64,000 nucleotides of DNA from Phocoena phocoena (Eukaryota > Chordata > Mammalia > Artiodactyla > Phocoenidae): the NCBI RefSeq assembly GCF_963924675.1, contig NW_027077451.1, forward strand, positions 868,001 to 932,000, in the 5' to 3' direction. Shown here one piece after another: positions 24,663-37,572 of the stretch (the first letter of the stretch is position 1; each line of letters starts with the position of its first letter). Made by a program: the position numbers and the translations under genes. Below the pieces are notes generated by a model that did no database searches, was not told where the DNA came from, and worked only from the letters and a program-made list of their open reading frames with translations.

Positions 24663-26408
24663 TTATAAATGACAGCTATCTTCCAAAAGTATATTGAAAT
24701 AAGCCTGCGAAGGGGACTTGAAAGCGGGCAGAATTTCAGGAAAACGATTGCAGGGGGTAGACTGGAATTGCCCTGAAAGCATAGGAAAAGAGGCACAACG
24801 TCGACAATGATGCACTTGGCCAAAAAGGGCGTATGCGTTTTTTCCTGAATATATTCAGGAAAAAACGCATACGCACTTTTTGGCCAACCAAGCAAGCCTG
24901 TAAAGGAAATCTGCACTACAATGAAGTCTCACTGCCCCCCGGGCAAGAGGGCCATCTGAAAAATGTGTAAAATCCAGAAAGGTAGGACAGGATATGGAGA
25001 ACAGGGAGCCTTGTTTTGCTGATTGGCAGGATGTAAATTGCCAGCAGCCACCCTGGAGAAGTGTATGGTGTTTCCTGAAACACGTAAGAAACAAAGCAAC
25101 ACAGCCTATGGCACTTCCACTTATGGTCCTATAGCTTACGGAAATTAAAATCAAAAACAGACAGCCACCCCAATATTTGGGACGGCTGTGTTCACAAGAA
25201 GCTCGTCTACAGTATCAGGTAAATATCCCAGAAAGCAAAAAATGGATAAAGAAGTTGTGGCACGTACGTACAATGCAATATCACTCAGCAATGAAATCTG
25301 TGTCATCAGGCCCGTAGCGGCATAGTGAGTGGATGCAGGTACGGTGATTCTACGTGAACTATGTCACACAGAAAAAGAAACATCATAAGATATCACTAAT
25401 ACACGGAATGTAAACCTGACTACACATGAACTGAATTACAAAACAGAACAGGGTCTCATATTTAGAAAACCAACTAGTGCTTGCTTATGGGGAAAGGTGC
25501 CTTGGGCTGTTGCATAAAACCAGAGACTGAAATTAGCACAGATAACTTTCCATAAGCCAAATATGTAATAGACAAGACCTACTCCTTGCTCAACGAAATG
25601 GACCCAACACCACATATTCAACGCCTAGGAATATACCTGACTAGGAAGAATCTTAAAACCCATGGATATATATGTCTCCGTAAGAGAATCAAGCGTGTGT
25701 ACAGCGGCCGAAACGCAGCAGTGAAAATCCGATAAATCCCATTATCAAAATAACTTTCGAAAACAAAACACAAAGACAGTGAAATAGAGAGCAATTCTTA
25801 AATAATTCACTCAGGGCATGTGATGCAACCGGGATTGACCACATCTACACCCAGAGCTGGTTGAGACATAAGGCTGGACACTTCAGGCTGATAGCATTGG
25901 TGAGTTTCGGTGAGCAAATGCAGACCGTTTGAAGTCATACTGCATGGTACCCATTCCATGGGTCCCAACTCTCCAGGTTCAAGGCATTCTTCCTCCAGCT
26001 AAAACATGCATGGGAAATCCAGAGTATCGTCCACCGTGTGATTGGGAAACGATTTAAAATGCAACTCAGTTTTCGTATCCTGGTCCTCGGTTTCACCATT
26101 CCAGATGCTTTACTAACACTCTCCCCGCTTGGAGAGTCAGTGCCTTTAACCTCCTCTTTGGCACAGCTTGCAATTTCTGTGCAAGATGAACAGGAATAGG
26201 GAGAACCAATGAAAGACTAGCTGTAGGTGTCTGCACGGGCAAATGTAACACTCATTGCCCACCAGGAAGAGGAATTAAACAAAGTCTCAGCGTGCCCTGC
26301 TGGAAACAGATTAGGGCCTGAAGCAATCCTGCGGTTTTGTGCCCAGCTCACAAGAAAGCGAGTTGAAGAAAGGAGCTCAGGGGCACTGTAATTCACAAAC
26401 CTGCAGAG
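24663..26408 (+). repeat. Satellite unit 15 (1746 bp, type B)
   Basis: Copy of unit 13 up to about 25359, then diverges (CTATGTCACAC, TCTCATATTTAG, GGGCTGTTGC), which marks the right boundary of the second two-unit duplication. Confidence 0.85.
24816..24887. mobile_element. 72-bp palindrome, unit 15
   Basis: Single mismatch G13 with A60, as in unit 13. Confidence 0.75.
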
Positions 26409-28154
26409 TTATAAATGACAGCTATCCTCCAAAAATATATTGAAGTAAGCCTGCGAAGGGGACTTGAAAGCGTGGCAGAATTTCAGGAAAACGATTGCAG
26501 GGGGTAGACTGGAATTGCCCTGAAAGCATAGGAAAAGAGGCAGAACGTCGACAATGATGCACTTGGCCAAAAAGGGCGTATGCGTTTTTTCCTGAATATA
26601 TTCAGGAAAAAACGCATACGCCCTTTTTGGCCAACCAAGCAAGCCTGTAAAGCAAATCTGCACTACAATGAAGTCTCACTGCCCCACGGGCAAAAGGGCC
26701 ATCTGAAAAAAGTGTAAAATCCAGAAAGTTAGGACAGGATATGGAGAACAGGGAGCCTTGTTATGCTGACTGGCAGGATGTAAATTGCCAGCAGCCACCC
26801 TGGAGAAGTGTATGGTGTTTCCTGAAACACGTAAGAAACAAAGCAACACAGCCTATGGCACTTCCACTTATGGTCCTATAGCTTACGGAAATTAAAATCA
26901 AAAACAGACAGCCACCCCAATATTTGGGATGGCTGTGTTCCCAAGAAGCTCGTCTACAGTACCAGGTAAATATCCCAGAATGCAAAAAATGGATAAAGAA
27001 GTTGTGGCACGTACGTACAATGCAATATCACTCAGCAATGAAATCTGTGTCATCAGGCCCGTAGCGGCATAGTGAGTGGATGCAGGTACGGTGATTCTAC
27101 GTGAACTACGTCACACAGAAAAAGAAACATCATAAGATATCACTAATACACGGAATGTAAACTTGACTACACATGAACTGAATTACAAAACAGAACAGGG
27201 TCTCAAATTTAGAAAACCAACTTGTGCTTGCTTATGGGGAAAGGTGCGTTGGGGTGTTGCATAAAACCAGAGACTGAAATTAGCACAGATAACTTTCCAT
27301 AAGCCAAATATGTAATAGACAAGACCTACTCCTTGCTCAACGAAATGGACTCAACACCACATATTCAACGCCTAGGAATATACCTGACTAGGAAGAATCT
27401 TAAAACCCATGGATATATATGTCTCCGTAAGAGAATCAAGGGTGTGTACAGCGGCCGAAACGCAGCAGTGAAAATCCGATAAATCCCATTATCAAAATAA
27501 ATTTCGAAAACAAAACACAAAGACAGTGAAATAGAGAGCAATTCTTAAATAATTCACTCAGGGCATGTGATGCAACCGGGATTGACCACATCTACACCCA
27601 GAGCTGGTTGAGACATAAGGCTGGACACTTCAGGCTGATAGCATTGGTGAGTTTCGGTGAGCAAATGTAGACCCTTTGAAGTCATACTGCATGGTACCCA
27701 TTCCATGGGTCCCAACTCTCCAGGTTCAAGGGATTCTTCCTCCAGCTAAAACATGCATGGGAAACCCAGAGTATTGTCCACCGTGTGATTGGGAAACGAT
27801 TTAAAATGCATCTCCGTTTTCGTATCCTGGTCCTCGGGTTCACCATTCCAGATGCTTTACTAACACTCTCCCCGCTTGGAGAGTCAGTGCCTTTAACCTC
27901 CTCTTTGGCACAGGTTGCAATTTCTGTGCAAGATGAACAGGAATAGGGAGAACCAATGAGAGACTAGCTGTAGGTGTCTGCACGGGCAAATGTAACGCTC
28001 ATTGCCCACCAGGAAGAGGAATTAAACAAAGGCTCAGTGTGCCCTGCTGGAAACAGATTAGGGCCTGAAGCAATCCTGCGGTTTTGTGCCCAGCTCACAA
28101 GAAAGCGAGTTGAAGAAAGGAGCTCAGGGCACTGTAATTCACAAACGTGCAGAG
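26409..28154 (+). repeat. Satellite unit 16 (1746 bp, type B with A-like end)
   Basis: Type B to CCAATATTTGGG, then A-like GTTCCCAAGAAG and CAGTACCAGG, so the diagnostic block itself is recombinant. Palindrome 26563-26634 perfect. Confidence 0.85.
26563..26634. mobile_element. 72-bp perfect palindrome, unit 16
   Basis: 36 of 36 pairs complementary, G13/C60. Confidence 0.8.
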
Positions 28155-29899
28155 TTATAAATGACAGCTATCCTCCAAAAATATATTGAAGTAAGCCTGC
28201 GAAGGGGACTTGAAAGCGGGGCAGAATTTCAGGAAAACGATTGCAGGGGGTAGACTGGAATTGCCCTGAAAGCATAGGAAAAGAGGCAGAACGTCGACAA
28301 TGATGCACTTGGCCAAAAAGGGCGTATGCGTTTTTTCCTGAATATATTCAGGAAAAAACGCATACGCCCTTTTTGGCCAACCAAGCAAGCCTGTACAGGA
28401 AATCTGCACTACAATGAAATCTCACTGCCCCCCACCGGGCAAAAGGGCCATCTGAAAAAAGTGTAAAATCCAGAAAGGTAGGACAGGATATGGAGAACAT
28501 GGAGCCTTGTTATGCTAAGTGGCAGGATGTAAATTGTGAACAGCCACCCTGGAGAAGTGTATGGTGTTTCCTGAAACACGTAAGAAATAAAGCAACACAG
28601 CCTATTTCAATTGCACTTATGTTCCTATTGCTTAGGTAAATTAAAATCAAAAACAGACAGCCACCCCAATATTTGGGACGGCTGTGTGCACAAGAAGCTC
28701 GTCTACAGTATCAGGTAAATATCCCAGAAAGCAAAAAATGGATAAAGAAGTTGTGGCACGTACGTGCAATGCAATATCACTCAGCAATGAAATCTGTGTC
28801 ATCAGGCCCGTAGCGGCATAGTGAGTGGATGCAGGTACGGTGATTCTACGTGAACTACGTCACACAGAAAAACAAACATCATAAGATATCACTAATACAC
28901 GGAATGTAAACTTGACTACACATGAACTGAATTACAAAACAGAACAGGGTCTCAAATTTAGAAAACCAACTAGTGCTTGCTTATGGGGAAAGGTGCGTTG
29001 GGGTGCTGCATAAAACCAGAGACTGAAATTAGCACAGATAACTTTCCATAAGCCAAATATGTAATAGACAAGACCTATTCCTTGCTCTACGAAATGGACC
29101 CAACACCACATATTCAACGCCTAGGAATATACCTGACTAGGAAGAATCTTAAAATCCATGGATATATATGTCTCCGTAAGAGAATCAAGCGTGTGTACAG
29201 CGGCCGAAACGCAGTAGTGAAAATCCGATAAATCCCATTATCAAAATAAATTTCGAAAACACAAAGACAGTGAAATAGAGAGCAATTCTTAAATAATTCA
29301 CTCAGGGCATGTGATGCAACCGGGATTGACCACATCTACACCCAGAGCTGGTTGAGACATAAGGCTGGACTCTTCAGGCTGATAGCATTGGTGAGTTTCG
29401 GTGAGCAAATGCAGACCCTTTGAAGTCATACTGCATGGTACCCATTCCATGGGTCCCAACTCTCCAGGTTCAAGGGATTCTTCCTCCAGCTAAAACATGC
29501 ATGGGAAACCCAGAGTATCGTCCACCGTGTGATTGGGAAACGATTTAAAATGCATCTCAGTTTTCGTATCCTGGTCCTCGGGTTCACCATTCCAGATGCT
29601 TTACTAACACTCTCCCCGCTTGGAGAGTCAGTGCCTTTAACCTCCTGTTTGGCACAGTTTGCAATTTCTGTGCAAGATGAACAAGAATAGGGAGAACCAA
29701 TGAGAGACTAGCTGTAGGTGTCTCCACGGGCAAATGTAACGCTCATTGCCCACCAGGAAGAGGAATTAAACAAAGGCTCAGCGTGCCCTGCTGGAAACAG
29801 ATTAGGGCCTGAAGCAATCCTGCGGTTTTGTGCCCAGCTCACAAGAAAGCGAGTTGAAGAAAGGAGCTCAGGAACACTGTAATTCACAAACCTGCAGAG
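28155..29899 (+). repeat. Satellite unit 17 (1745 bp, A-to-B recombinant)
   Basis: A-like on the left (AAATAAAGC, CAATTGCAC, TATTGCTTAGG) and B-like on the right (CCAATATTTGGG, CTCGTCTACAGTATC). Shares AAATTGTGAACAGCC only with unit 24. Lacks five bases in AACACAAAGACAG near 29258. Palindrome perfect. Confidence 0.85.
28309..28380. mobile_element. 72-bp perfect palindrome, unit 17
   Basis: 36 of 36 pairs complementary, G13/C60. Confidence 0.8.
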
Positions 29900-31645
29900 T
29901 TATAAATGATAGCTATCTTCCAAAAGTATATTGAAGTAAGCCTGCGAAGGGGACTTGAAAGCGGGGCAGAATTTCAGGAAAACGATTGCAGGGGGTAGAC
30001 TGGAATTGCCCTGAAAGCATAGGAAAAGAGGCAGAACGTCGACAATGATGCACTTGGCCAAAAAGTGCGTATGCGTTTTTTCCTGAATATATTCAGGAAA
30101 AACGCATACGCCCTTCTTGGCCAACCAAGCAAGCCTGTAAAGGAAATCTGCACTACAATGAAGTGTCACTGCCCCCCGGGCAAGAGGGCCATCTGAAAAA
30201 AGTGTAAAATCCAGAAAGGTACGACAGGATATGGAGAACAGGGAGCCTTGTTATGCTGATTGGCAGGATGTAAATTGCCAGCAGCCACCCTGGAGAAGTG
30301 TATGGTGTTTCCTGAAACACGTAAGAAACAAAGCAACACAGCCTATGGCACTTCCACTTATGGTCCTATAGCTTACGGAAATTAAAATCAAAAACAGACA
30401 GCCACCCCAATATTTGGGACGGCTGTGTTCACAAGAAGCTCGTCTACAGTATCAGGTAAATATCCCAGAAAGCAAAAAATGGATAAAGAAGTTGTGGCAC
30501 GTACGTACAATGCAATATCACTCAGCAATGAAATCTGTGTCATCAGGCCCGTAGCGGCATAGTGAGTGGATGCAGATACGGTGAATCTACGTGAACTACG
30601 TCACACAGAAAAAGAAACATCATAAGATATCACTAATACACGGAATGTAAACTTGACTACACATGAACTGAATTACAAAACAGAACAGGGTCTCAAATTT
30701 AGAAAACCAACTAGTGCTTGCTTATGGGGAAAGGTGCGTTGGGGAGCTGCATAAAACCAGAGACTGAAATTAGCGCAGATAACTTTCCATAAGCCAAATA
30801 TGTAATAGACAAGACCTACTCCTTGCTCAACGTAATGGACCCAACACCACATATTCAACGCCTAGGAATATACCTGACTAGGAAGAATCTTAAAACCCAT
30901 GGATATATATGTCTCCGTAAGAGAATCAAGCGTGTGTACAGCGGCCGAAACGCAGCAGTGAAAATCCGATAAATCCCATTATCAAAATAAATTTCGAAAA
31001 CAAAACACAAAGACAGTGAAATAGAGAGCAATTCTTAAATAATTCACTTAGGGCATGTGATGCAACCGGGATTGACCACATCTACACCCAGAGCTGGTTG
31101 AGACATAAGGCTGGACACTTCAGGCTGATAGCATTGGTGAGTTTCGTTGAGCAAATGCACACCCTTTGAAGTCATACTGCATGGTACCCATTCCATGGAT
31201 CCCAACTATCCAGGTTCAAGGGATTCTTCCTCCAGCTAAAACATGCATGGGAAACCCAGAGGATCGTCCACCGTGTGATTGGGAAACGATTTAAAATGCA
31301 TCTCAGTTTTCGTATCCTGGTCCTCGGGTTCACCATTCCAGATGCTTTACTAAAACTTTCCCCGCTTGGAGAGTCAGTGCCTTTAACCTGCTCTTTGGTA
31401 CAGCTTGCAATTTCTGTGCAAGATGAACAGGAATAGGGAGAACCAATGAGAGACTAGCTATAGGTGTCTGCACGGGAAAATGTAACGCTCATTTCCCACC
31501 AGGAAGAGGAATTAACCAAAGGCTCAGCGTGCCCTGCTGAAAACAGATTAGGGCCTGAAGCAATCCTGCGGTTTTGTGCCCAGCTGACAAGAAAGCGAGT
31601 TGAAGAAAGGAGCTCAGGGCCACTGTAATTCACAAACCTGCAGAG
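29900..31645 (+). repeat. Satellite unit 18 (1746 bp, type B)
   Basis: Type B. Shares with unit 19 a one-base loss in the palindrome right arm, CCCTTCTTGG, and GCAGATACGGTGAATC. The two are adjacent sister copies, unlike the alternate-unit relations to their left. Confidence 0.85.
30054..30124. mobile_element. 71-bp palindrome, unit 18
   Basis: T13 with C60, one A lost from the right-arm A run, and CCCTTCTTGG. Confidence 0.75.
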
Positions 31646-31799
31646 TTATAAATGACAGCTATCCTCCAAAAATATATTGAAGTAAGCCTGCGAAGGGGAC
31701 TTGAAAGCGGGGCAGAAATTCAGGAAAACGATTGCAGGGGGTAGACAGGAATTGCCCTGAAAGCATAGGAAAAGAGGCAGAACGTCGACAATGATGCAC

Positions 31800-31870
31800 T
31801 TGGCCAAAAAGTGCGTATGCGTTTTTTCCTGAATATATTCATGAAAAACGCATACGCCCTTCTTGGCCAA
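31800..31870. mobile_element. 71-bp palindrome, unit 19
   Basis: As unit 18 plus T at position 43 (TTCATGAAAAACG). Confidence 0.75.
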
Positions 31871-31976
31871 CCAAGCAAGCCTGTAAAGTAAATCTGCACT
31901 ACAATGAAGTGTCACTGCCCCCCGGGCAAGAGGGCCATCTGAAAAAAGTGTAAAATCCAGAAAGGTACGACAGGAT

Positions 31977-32300
31977 ATGGAGAACAGGGAGCCTTGTTAT
32001 GCTGATTGGCAGGATGTAAATTGCCAGCAGCCACCCTGGAGAAGTGTATGGTGTTTCCTGAAACACGTAAGAAACAAAGCAACACAGCCTATGGCACTTC
32101 CACTTATGGTCCTATACCTTACGGAAATTAAAATCAAAAACAGACAGCCACCCCAATATTTGGGACGGCTGTGTCCACAAGAAGCTCGTCTACAGTATCA
32201 GGTAAATATCCCAGAAAGCAAAAAATGGATAAAGAAGTTGTGGCACGTACGTACAATGCAATATCACTCAGCAATGAAATCTGTGTCATCAGGCCCGTAG
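31977..32300 (+). pseudogene. L1 ORF2 remnant on a type B background, unit 19
   Basis: A G-to-C change at about 32117 turns the usual type B TAG into TAC, reopening 107 codons with B-specific residues (ALPLMVLYLTEIKIKN). Confidence 0.55.
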
Positions 32301-33391
32301 CGGCATAGTGAGTGGATGCAGATACGGTGAATCTACGTGAACTACGTCACACAGAAAAAGAAACATCATAAGATATCACTAATACACGGAATGTAAACTT
32401 GACTACACATGAACTGAATTACAAAACAGAACAGGGTCTCAAATTTAGAAACCCAACTAGTGCTTGCTTATGGGGAAAGGTGCGTTGGGGAGCTGCATAA
32501 AACCAGAGACCGAAATTAGCACAGATAACTTTCCATAAGCCAAATATGTAATAGACAAGACCTACTCCTTGCTCAACGAAATGGACCCAACACCACATAT
32601 TCAACGCCTAGGAATATACCTGACTAGGAAGAATCTTAAAACCCATGGATATATATGTCTCCGTAAGAGAATCAAGCGTGTGTACAGCGGCCGAAACGCA
32701 GCAGTGAAAATCCGATAAATCCCATTATCAAAATAAATTTCGAAAACAAAACACAAAGACAGTGAAATAGAGAGCAATTCTTAAATAATTCACTCAGGGC
32801 ATGTGATGCAACCGGGATTGACCACATCTACACCCAGAGCTGGTTGAGACATAAGGCTGGACACTTCAGGCTGATAGCATTGGTGAGTTTCGGTGAGCAA
32901 ATGCAGACCCTTTGAAGTCATACTGCATGGTACCCATTCCATGGGTCCCAACTCTCCAGGTTCAAGGGATTCTTCCTCCAGCTAAAACATGCATGGGAAA
33001 CCCAGAGGATCGTCCACCGTGTGATTGGGAAACGATTTAAAATGCATCTCAGTTTTCCTATCCTGGTCCTCGGGTTCACCATTCAAGATGCTTTACTAAA
33101 ACTTTCCCCGCTTGGAGAGTCAGTGCCTTTAACCTGCTCTTTGGCACAGCTTGCAATTTCTGTGCAAGATGAACAGGAATAGGGAGAACCAATGAGAGAC
33201 TAGCTATAGGTGTCAGCACGGGAAAATGTAACGCTCATTTCCCACCAGGAAGAGGAATTAACCAAAGGCTCAGAGTGCCCTGCTGAAAACAGATTAGGGC
33301 CTGAAGCAATCCTGCGGTTTTGTGCCCAGCTCACAAGAAAGCGAGTTGAAGAAAGGAGCTCAGGGCCACTGTAATTCACAATCCTGCAGAG

Positions 33392-35145
33392 TTATAAATG
33401 ACAGCTATCCTCCAAAAACATATTGAAGTAAGCCTGAGAAGGGGACTTGAAAGCGGCGCAGAGTTTCAGGAAAACGATTGCAGGGGGTAGACTGGAATTG
33501 CCCTGAAAGCATAGGAAAAGAGGCAGAACGTTGACAATGATGCACTTGGCCAAAAAGGGCGTATGCGTTTTTTCCTGAATATATTCAGGAAAAAACGCAT
33601 ACGCTCTTTTTGGCCAACCAAGCAAGCCTGTAAAGGAAATCTGCACTACAATGAAGTCTCACTGCCCACCCCCCCCCGGGCAAGAGGGACATCTGAAAAA
33701 AGTGTAAAATCCAGAAAGGTAGGACAGGATATGGAGAACAGGGAGCCTTGTTATGCTGATTGGCGGGATGTAAATTGCCAGCAGCCACCCTGGAGAAGTG
33801 TATGGTGTTTCCTGAAACACGTAAGAAACAAAGCAACACAGCCTATGGCACTTCCACTTATGGTCCTATAGCTTACGGAAATTAAAATCAAAAACAGACA
33901 GCCACCCCAATATTTGGGACGGCTGTGTTCACAAGAAGCTCGTCTACAGTATCAGGTAAATATCCCAGAAAGCAAAAAATGGATAAAGAAGTTGTGGCAC
34001 GTACGTACAATGCAATATCACTCAGCAATGAAATCTGTGTCATCAGGCCCGTAGCGGCATAGTGAGTGGATGCAGATACGGTGAATCTACGTGAACTACG
34101 TCACAGAGAAAAAGAAACATCATAAGATATCACTAATACACGGAATGTAAATTTAACTACACATGAACTGAATTACAAAACAGAACAGGGTCTCAAATTT
34201 TGAAAACCAAATAGTGCTTGCTTATGGGGAAAGGTGCGTTGGGATGCTGCATAAAACCAGAGACTGAAATTAGCACCGATAACTTTCCATAAGCCAAATA
34301 TGTAATAGACAAGACCTACTCCTTGCTCAACGAAATGGACTCAAAACCACATATTCAACGCCTAGGAATATACCTGACTAGGAAGAATCTTAAAACCCAT
34401 GGATATATATGTCATCATAAGAGAATCAAGCATGTGTACAGCGGCATAAACGCAGCAGTGAAAATCCGATAAATCCCATTATCAAAATAAATTTCGAAAA
34501 CAAAACACAAACACAGTGAAATAGAGAGCAATTCTTAAATAATTCACTCAGGGCATGTGATGCAACCGGGTTTGACCACATCTACACCCAGAGCTGGTTG
34601 AGACATAAGGCTGGACACTTCAGGCTGATAGCATTGGTGAGTTTCGGTGAGCAAATGCAGACCCTTTGAAGTCATACTGCATGGTACCCATTCCATGGGT
34701 CCCAACTCTCCAGGTTCAAGGGATTCTTCCTCCAGCTAAAACATGCATGGGAAACCCAGAGTATCGTCCACCGTGTGATTGGGAAACGATTTAAAATGCA
34801 TCTCAGTTTTTGTATCCTGGTCCTCGGGTTCACCATTCCAGATGCTTTACTAACACTCTCCCCGCTTGGAGAGTCCGTGCCTTTAACCTCCTCTTTGGCA
34901 CAGCTTGCAATTTCTGTGCAAGATGGACAGGAATAGGGAGAACCAATGAGAGACTAGCTGTAGGTGTCTGCACGGGCAAATGTAACGCTCATTGCCCACC
35001 AGGAAGAGGAATTAAACAAAGGCTCAGTGTGCCCTGCTGGAAACAGATTAGGGCCTGAAGCAATCCTGCGGTTTTGTGCCCAGCTCACAAGAAAGCGAGT
35101 TGAAGAAAGGAGCTCAGGGGCACTGTAATTCACAAACGTGCAGAG
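33392..35145 (+). repeat. Satellite unit 20 (1754 bp, longest copy)
   Basis: Type B. The extra length comes mainly from an expanded C-rich tract near 33665 (GCCCACC then a long C run before GGGC). Palindrome 33546-33617 has T at position 60. Confidence 0.85.
33546..33617. mobile_element. 72-bp palindrome, unit 20
   Basis: Single mismatch G13 with T60 (ACGCTCTTT). Confidence 0.75.
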
Positions 35146-36886
35146 TTATAAATGACAGCTATCCTCCAAAAATATATTGAAGTAAGCCTGGGAAGGGGAC
35201 TTGAACGCGGGGCAGAATTTCAGGAAAACGATTACAGGGGGTAGACTGGAATTGCCCTGAAAGCATAGGAAAAGAGGCAGAACGTCGACAATGATGCAAT
35301 TGGCCAAAAAGGGCGTATGCGTTTTTTCCTGAATATATTCAGGAAAAAACGCATACACCCTTTTTGGCCAAGTAAGCAAGCCTGTAAAGGAAATCCTCAC
35401 TACAATGAAATCTCACTGCCCCCTCGGGCAAAAGGGCCAACAGAAAAAAGTGTAAAATCCAGAAAGGTAGGACAGGATATGGAGAACAGGGAGCCTTGTT
35501 ATGCTGATTGGCAGGATGTAAATTGCCAGCAGCCACCCTGGAGAAGTGTATGGTGTTTCCTGAAACACGTAGGAAACAAAGCAACACAGCCTATGGCACT
35601 TCCACTTATGGTCCTATAGCTTACGGAAATTAAAATCAAAAACAGACAGCCACCCCAATATTTGGGACGGCTGTGTTCACAAGAAGCTCGTCTACAGTAC
35701 CAGGTAAATATCCCAGAATGCAAAAAATGGATAAAGAAGTTGTGGCACGTACGTACAATGCAATATCACTCAGCAATGAAATCTGTGTCATCAGGCCCGT
35801 AGCGGCATAGTGAGTGGATGCAGGTACGGTGATTCTACGTGAACTACAGAAAAAGAAACATCATAAGATATCACTAATACACGGAATGTAAACTTGACTA
35901 CACATGAACTGAATTACAAAACAGAACAGGGTCTCAAATTTAGAAAACCAACTAGTGCTTGCTTATGGGGAAAGGTGCTTTGGTCTGCTGCATAAAACCA
36001 GAGACTGAAATTAGCACAGATAACTTTCCATAAGCCAAATATGTAAAAGACAACACCTACTCCTTGCTCAACGAAATGGACCCAACACCACATATTCAAC
36101 GCCCAGGAATATACCTGACTAGGAAGAATCTTAAAACCCGTGGATATATATGTCTCTGTAAGAGAATCAAGCGTGTGTACAGCGGCCGAAACGCAGCAGT
36201 GAAAATCCGATAAATCCCATTATCAAAATAAATTTCGAAAACAAAACACAAAGACAGTGAAATAGAGAGCAATTCTTAAATAATTCACTCAGGGCATGTG
36301 ATGCAACCGGGATTGACCACATCTACACCCAGAGCTGGTTGAGACATAAGGCTGGACACTTCAGGCTGATAGCATTGGTGAGTTTCGGTGAGCAAATGCA
36401 GACCCTTTGAAGTCATACTGCATGGTACCCATTCCATGGGTCCCAACTCTCCAGGTTCAAGGGATTTTTCCTTCAGCAAAAACATGCATGGGAATCACAG
36501 ATTATACTACACCGTGAGATTGGGAAACGATTTCAATTGGATCTCAGTTTTCGTTTCCTTGTCCTCGGGTTCACCATTCCAGACGCATTACTAACACTCT
36601 CCCCGCTTGGAGAGTCAGTGCCTTTAACCTCCTGTTTGGCACAGTTTGCAATTTCTGTGCAAGATGAACAGGAATAGGTAGAACCATTGAGAGACTAGCT
36701 GTAGGTGTCTGCACGGGCAAATGTAACACTCATTGCCCACCAGAAAGAGGAATTAAACAAAGGCTCAGTGTGCCCTGCTGGAAACAGATTAGGGCCTGAA
36801 GCAATCCTGCGGTTTTGTGCCCAGCTCACAAGAAAGCGAGTTGAAGAAAGGAGCTCAGGGGCACTGTAATTCACAAACCTGCAGAG
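35146..36886 (+). repeat. Satellite unit 21 (1741 bp, shortest copy)
   Basis: Type B. Lost about 8 bp near 35848 (AACTACAGAAAAAG; most units have GTCACAC between). Its 3' part, 36463-36600, is the most divergent patch in the window. Right flank of the palindrome reads GGCCAAGTAAGC rather than GGCCAACCAAGC. Confidence 0.85.
35300..35371. mobile_element. 72-bp palindrome, unit 21
   Basis: Single mismatch, A at position 58 (CATACACCC). Left flank GCAAT instead of GCACT. Confidence 0.75.
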
Positions 36887-37040
36887 TTATAAATGACAGC
36901 TATCTTCCAAAAGTATATTGAAGTAAGCCTGCAAAGGGGACTTGAAAGCGGGGCAGAATTTCAGTAAAACGATTGCAGGGGGTAGACTGGAATTGCCCTG
37001 AAAGCATAGGAAAAGAGGCACAACGTCGACAATGATGCAC

Positions 37041-37112
37041 TTGGCCAAAAAGGGCGTATGCGTTTTTTCCTGAATATATTCAGGAAAAAACGCATATGCA
37101 CTTTTTGGCCAA
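37041..37112. mobile_element. 72-bp palindrome, unit 22
   Basis: T at 57 and A at 60 (CATATGCACT). Confidence 0.75.
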
Positions 37113-37218
37113 CCAAGCAAGCCTGTAAAGGAAATCTGCACTAAAATGAAGTCTCACTGCCCCCCTGGCAAAAGGGCCATCTGAAACAAATGTAAAATCC
37201 AGAAAGGTAGGACAGGAT

Positions 37219-37572
37219 ATGCAGAACAGGGAGCCTTGTTTTGCTGATTTTGAGGATGTAAATTGCCAACAGCCACCCTGGAGAAGTGTATGGTGTTTCC
37301 TGAAACACGTAAGAAATAAAGGAACACAGCCTATGGCAATTGCACTCATGGTCCTCTTGCTTAGGGAAATTAAAATCAAAAACAGAGATCCACCCCAAAG
37401 TTTGGGACAGCTGTGTTCCCAAGAAGCTCGTCTACAGTACCAGGTAAATATCCCAGAAATCAAAAAATGGATAAAGAAGTTGTGGCACGTACGTGCAATG
37501 CAATATCACTCAGCAATGAAATCTGTGTCATCAGGCCCGGAGCGGCATAGTGAGTGGATGCAGGTACGGTGA
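37219..37572 (+). pseudogene. L1 ORF2 remnant, unit 22 (117 codons)
   Basis: Type A frame that runs ten codons past the normal stop because GCCCGTAGC reads GCCCGGAGC. Contains CFADFEDVNC in place of the usual CYADWQDVNC. Confidence 0.55.

Larger units (their letters stand above)
31646..33391 (+). repeat. Satellite unit 19 (1746 bp, type B, ORF2 stop lost)
   Basis: Type B except CTATACCTTACGG (32112) in place of CTATAGCTTACGG, which removes the in-frame TAG and opens a 107-codon ORF2 frame on a type B background. GGGAAAATG near 31476 and TGCTGAAAACAG link it to unit 20. Confidence 0.85.

Noticed and set aside
12435..26408. A regular dimeric higher-order repeat across the whole array
   Set aside because: Two-unit copying is clear only in units 8-15 and 35-37; units 2-5 and 27-32 show three- and four-unit relations, so no single higher-order unit is supported.
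31977..32300. Reopened ORF2 frame in unit 19 as evidence of selection
   Set aside because: One base change in one of about 37 copies is expected by chance, and the frame lacks the catalytic domains.
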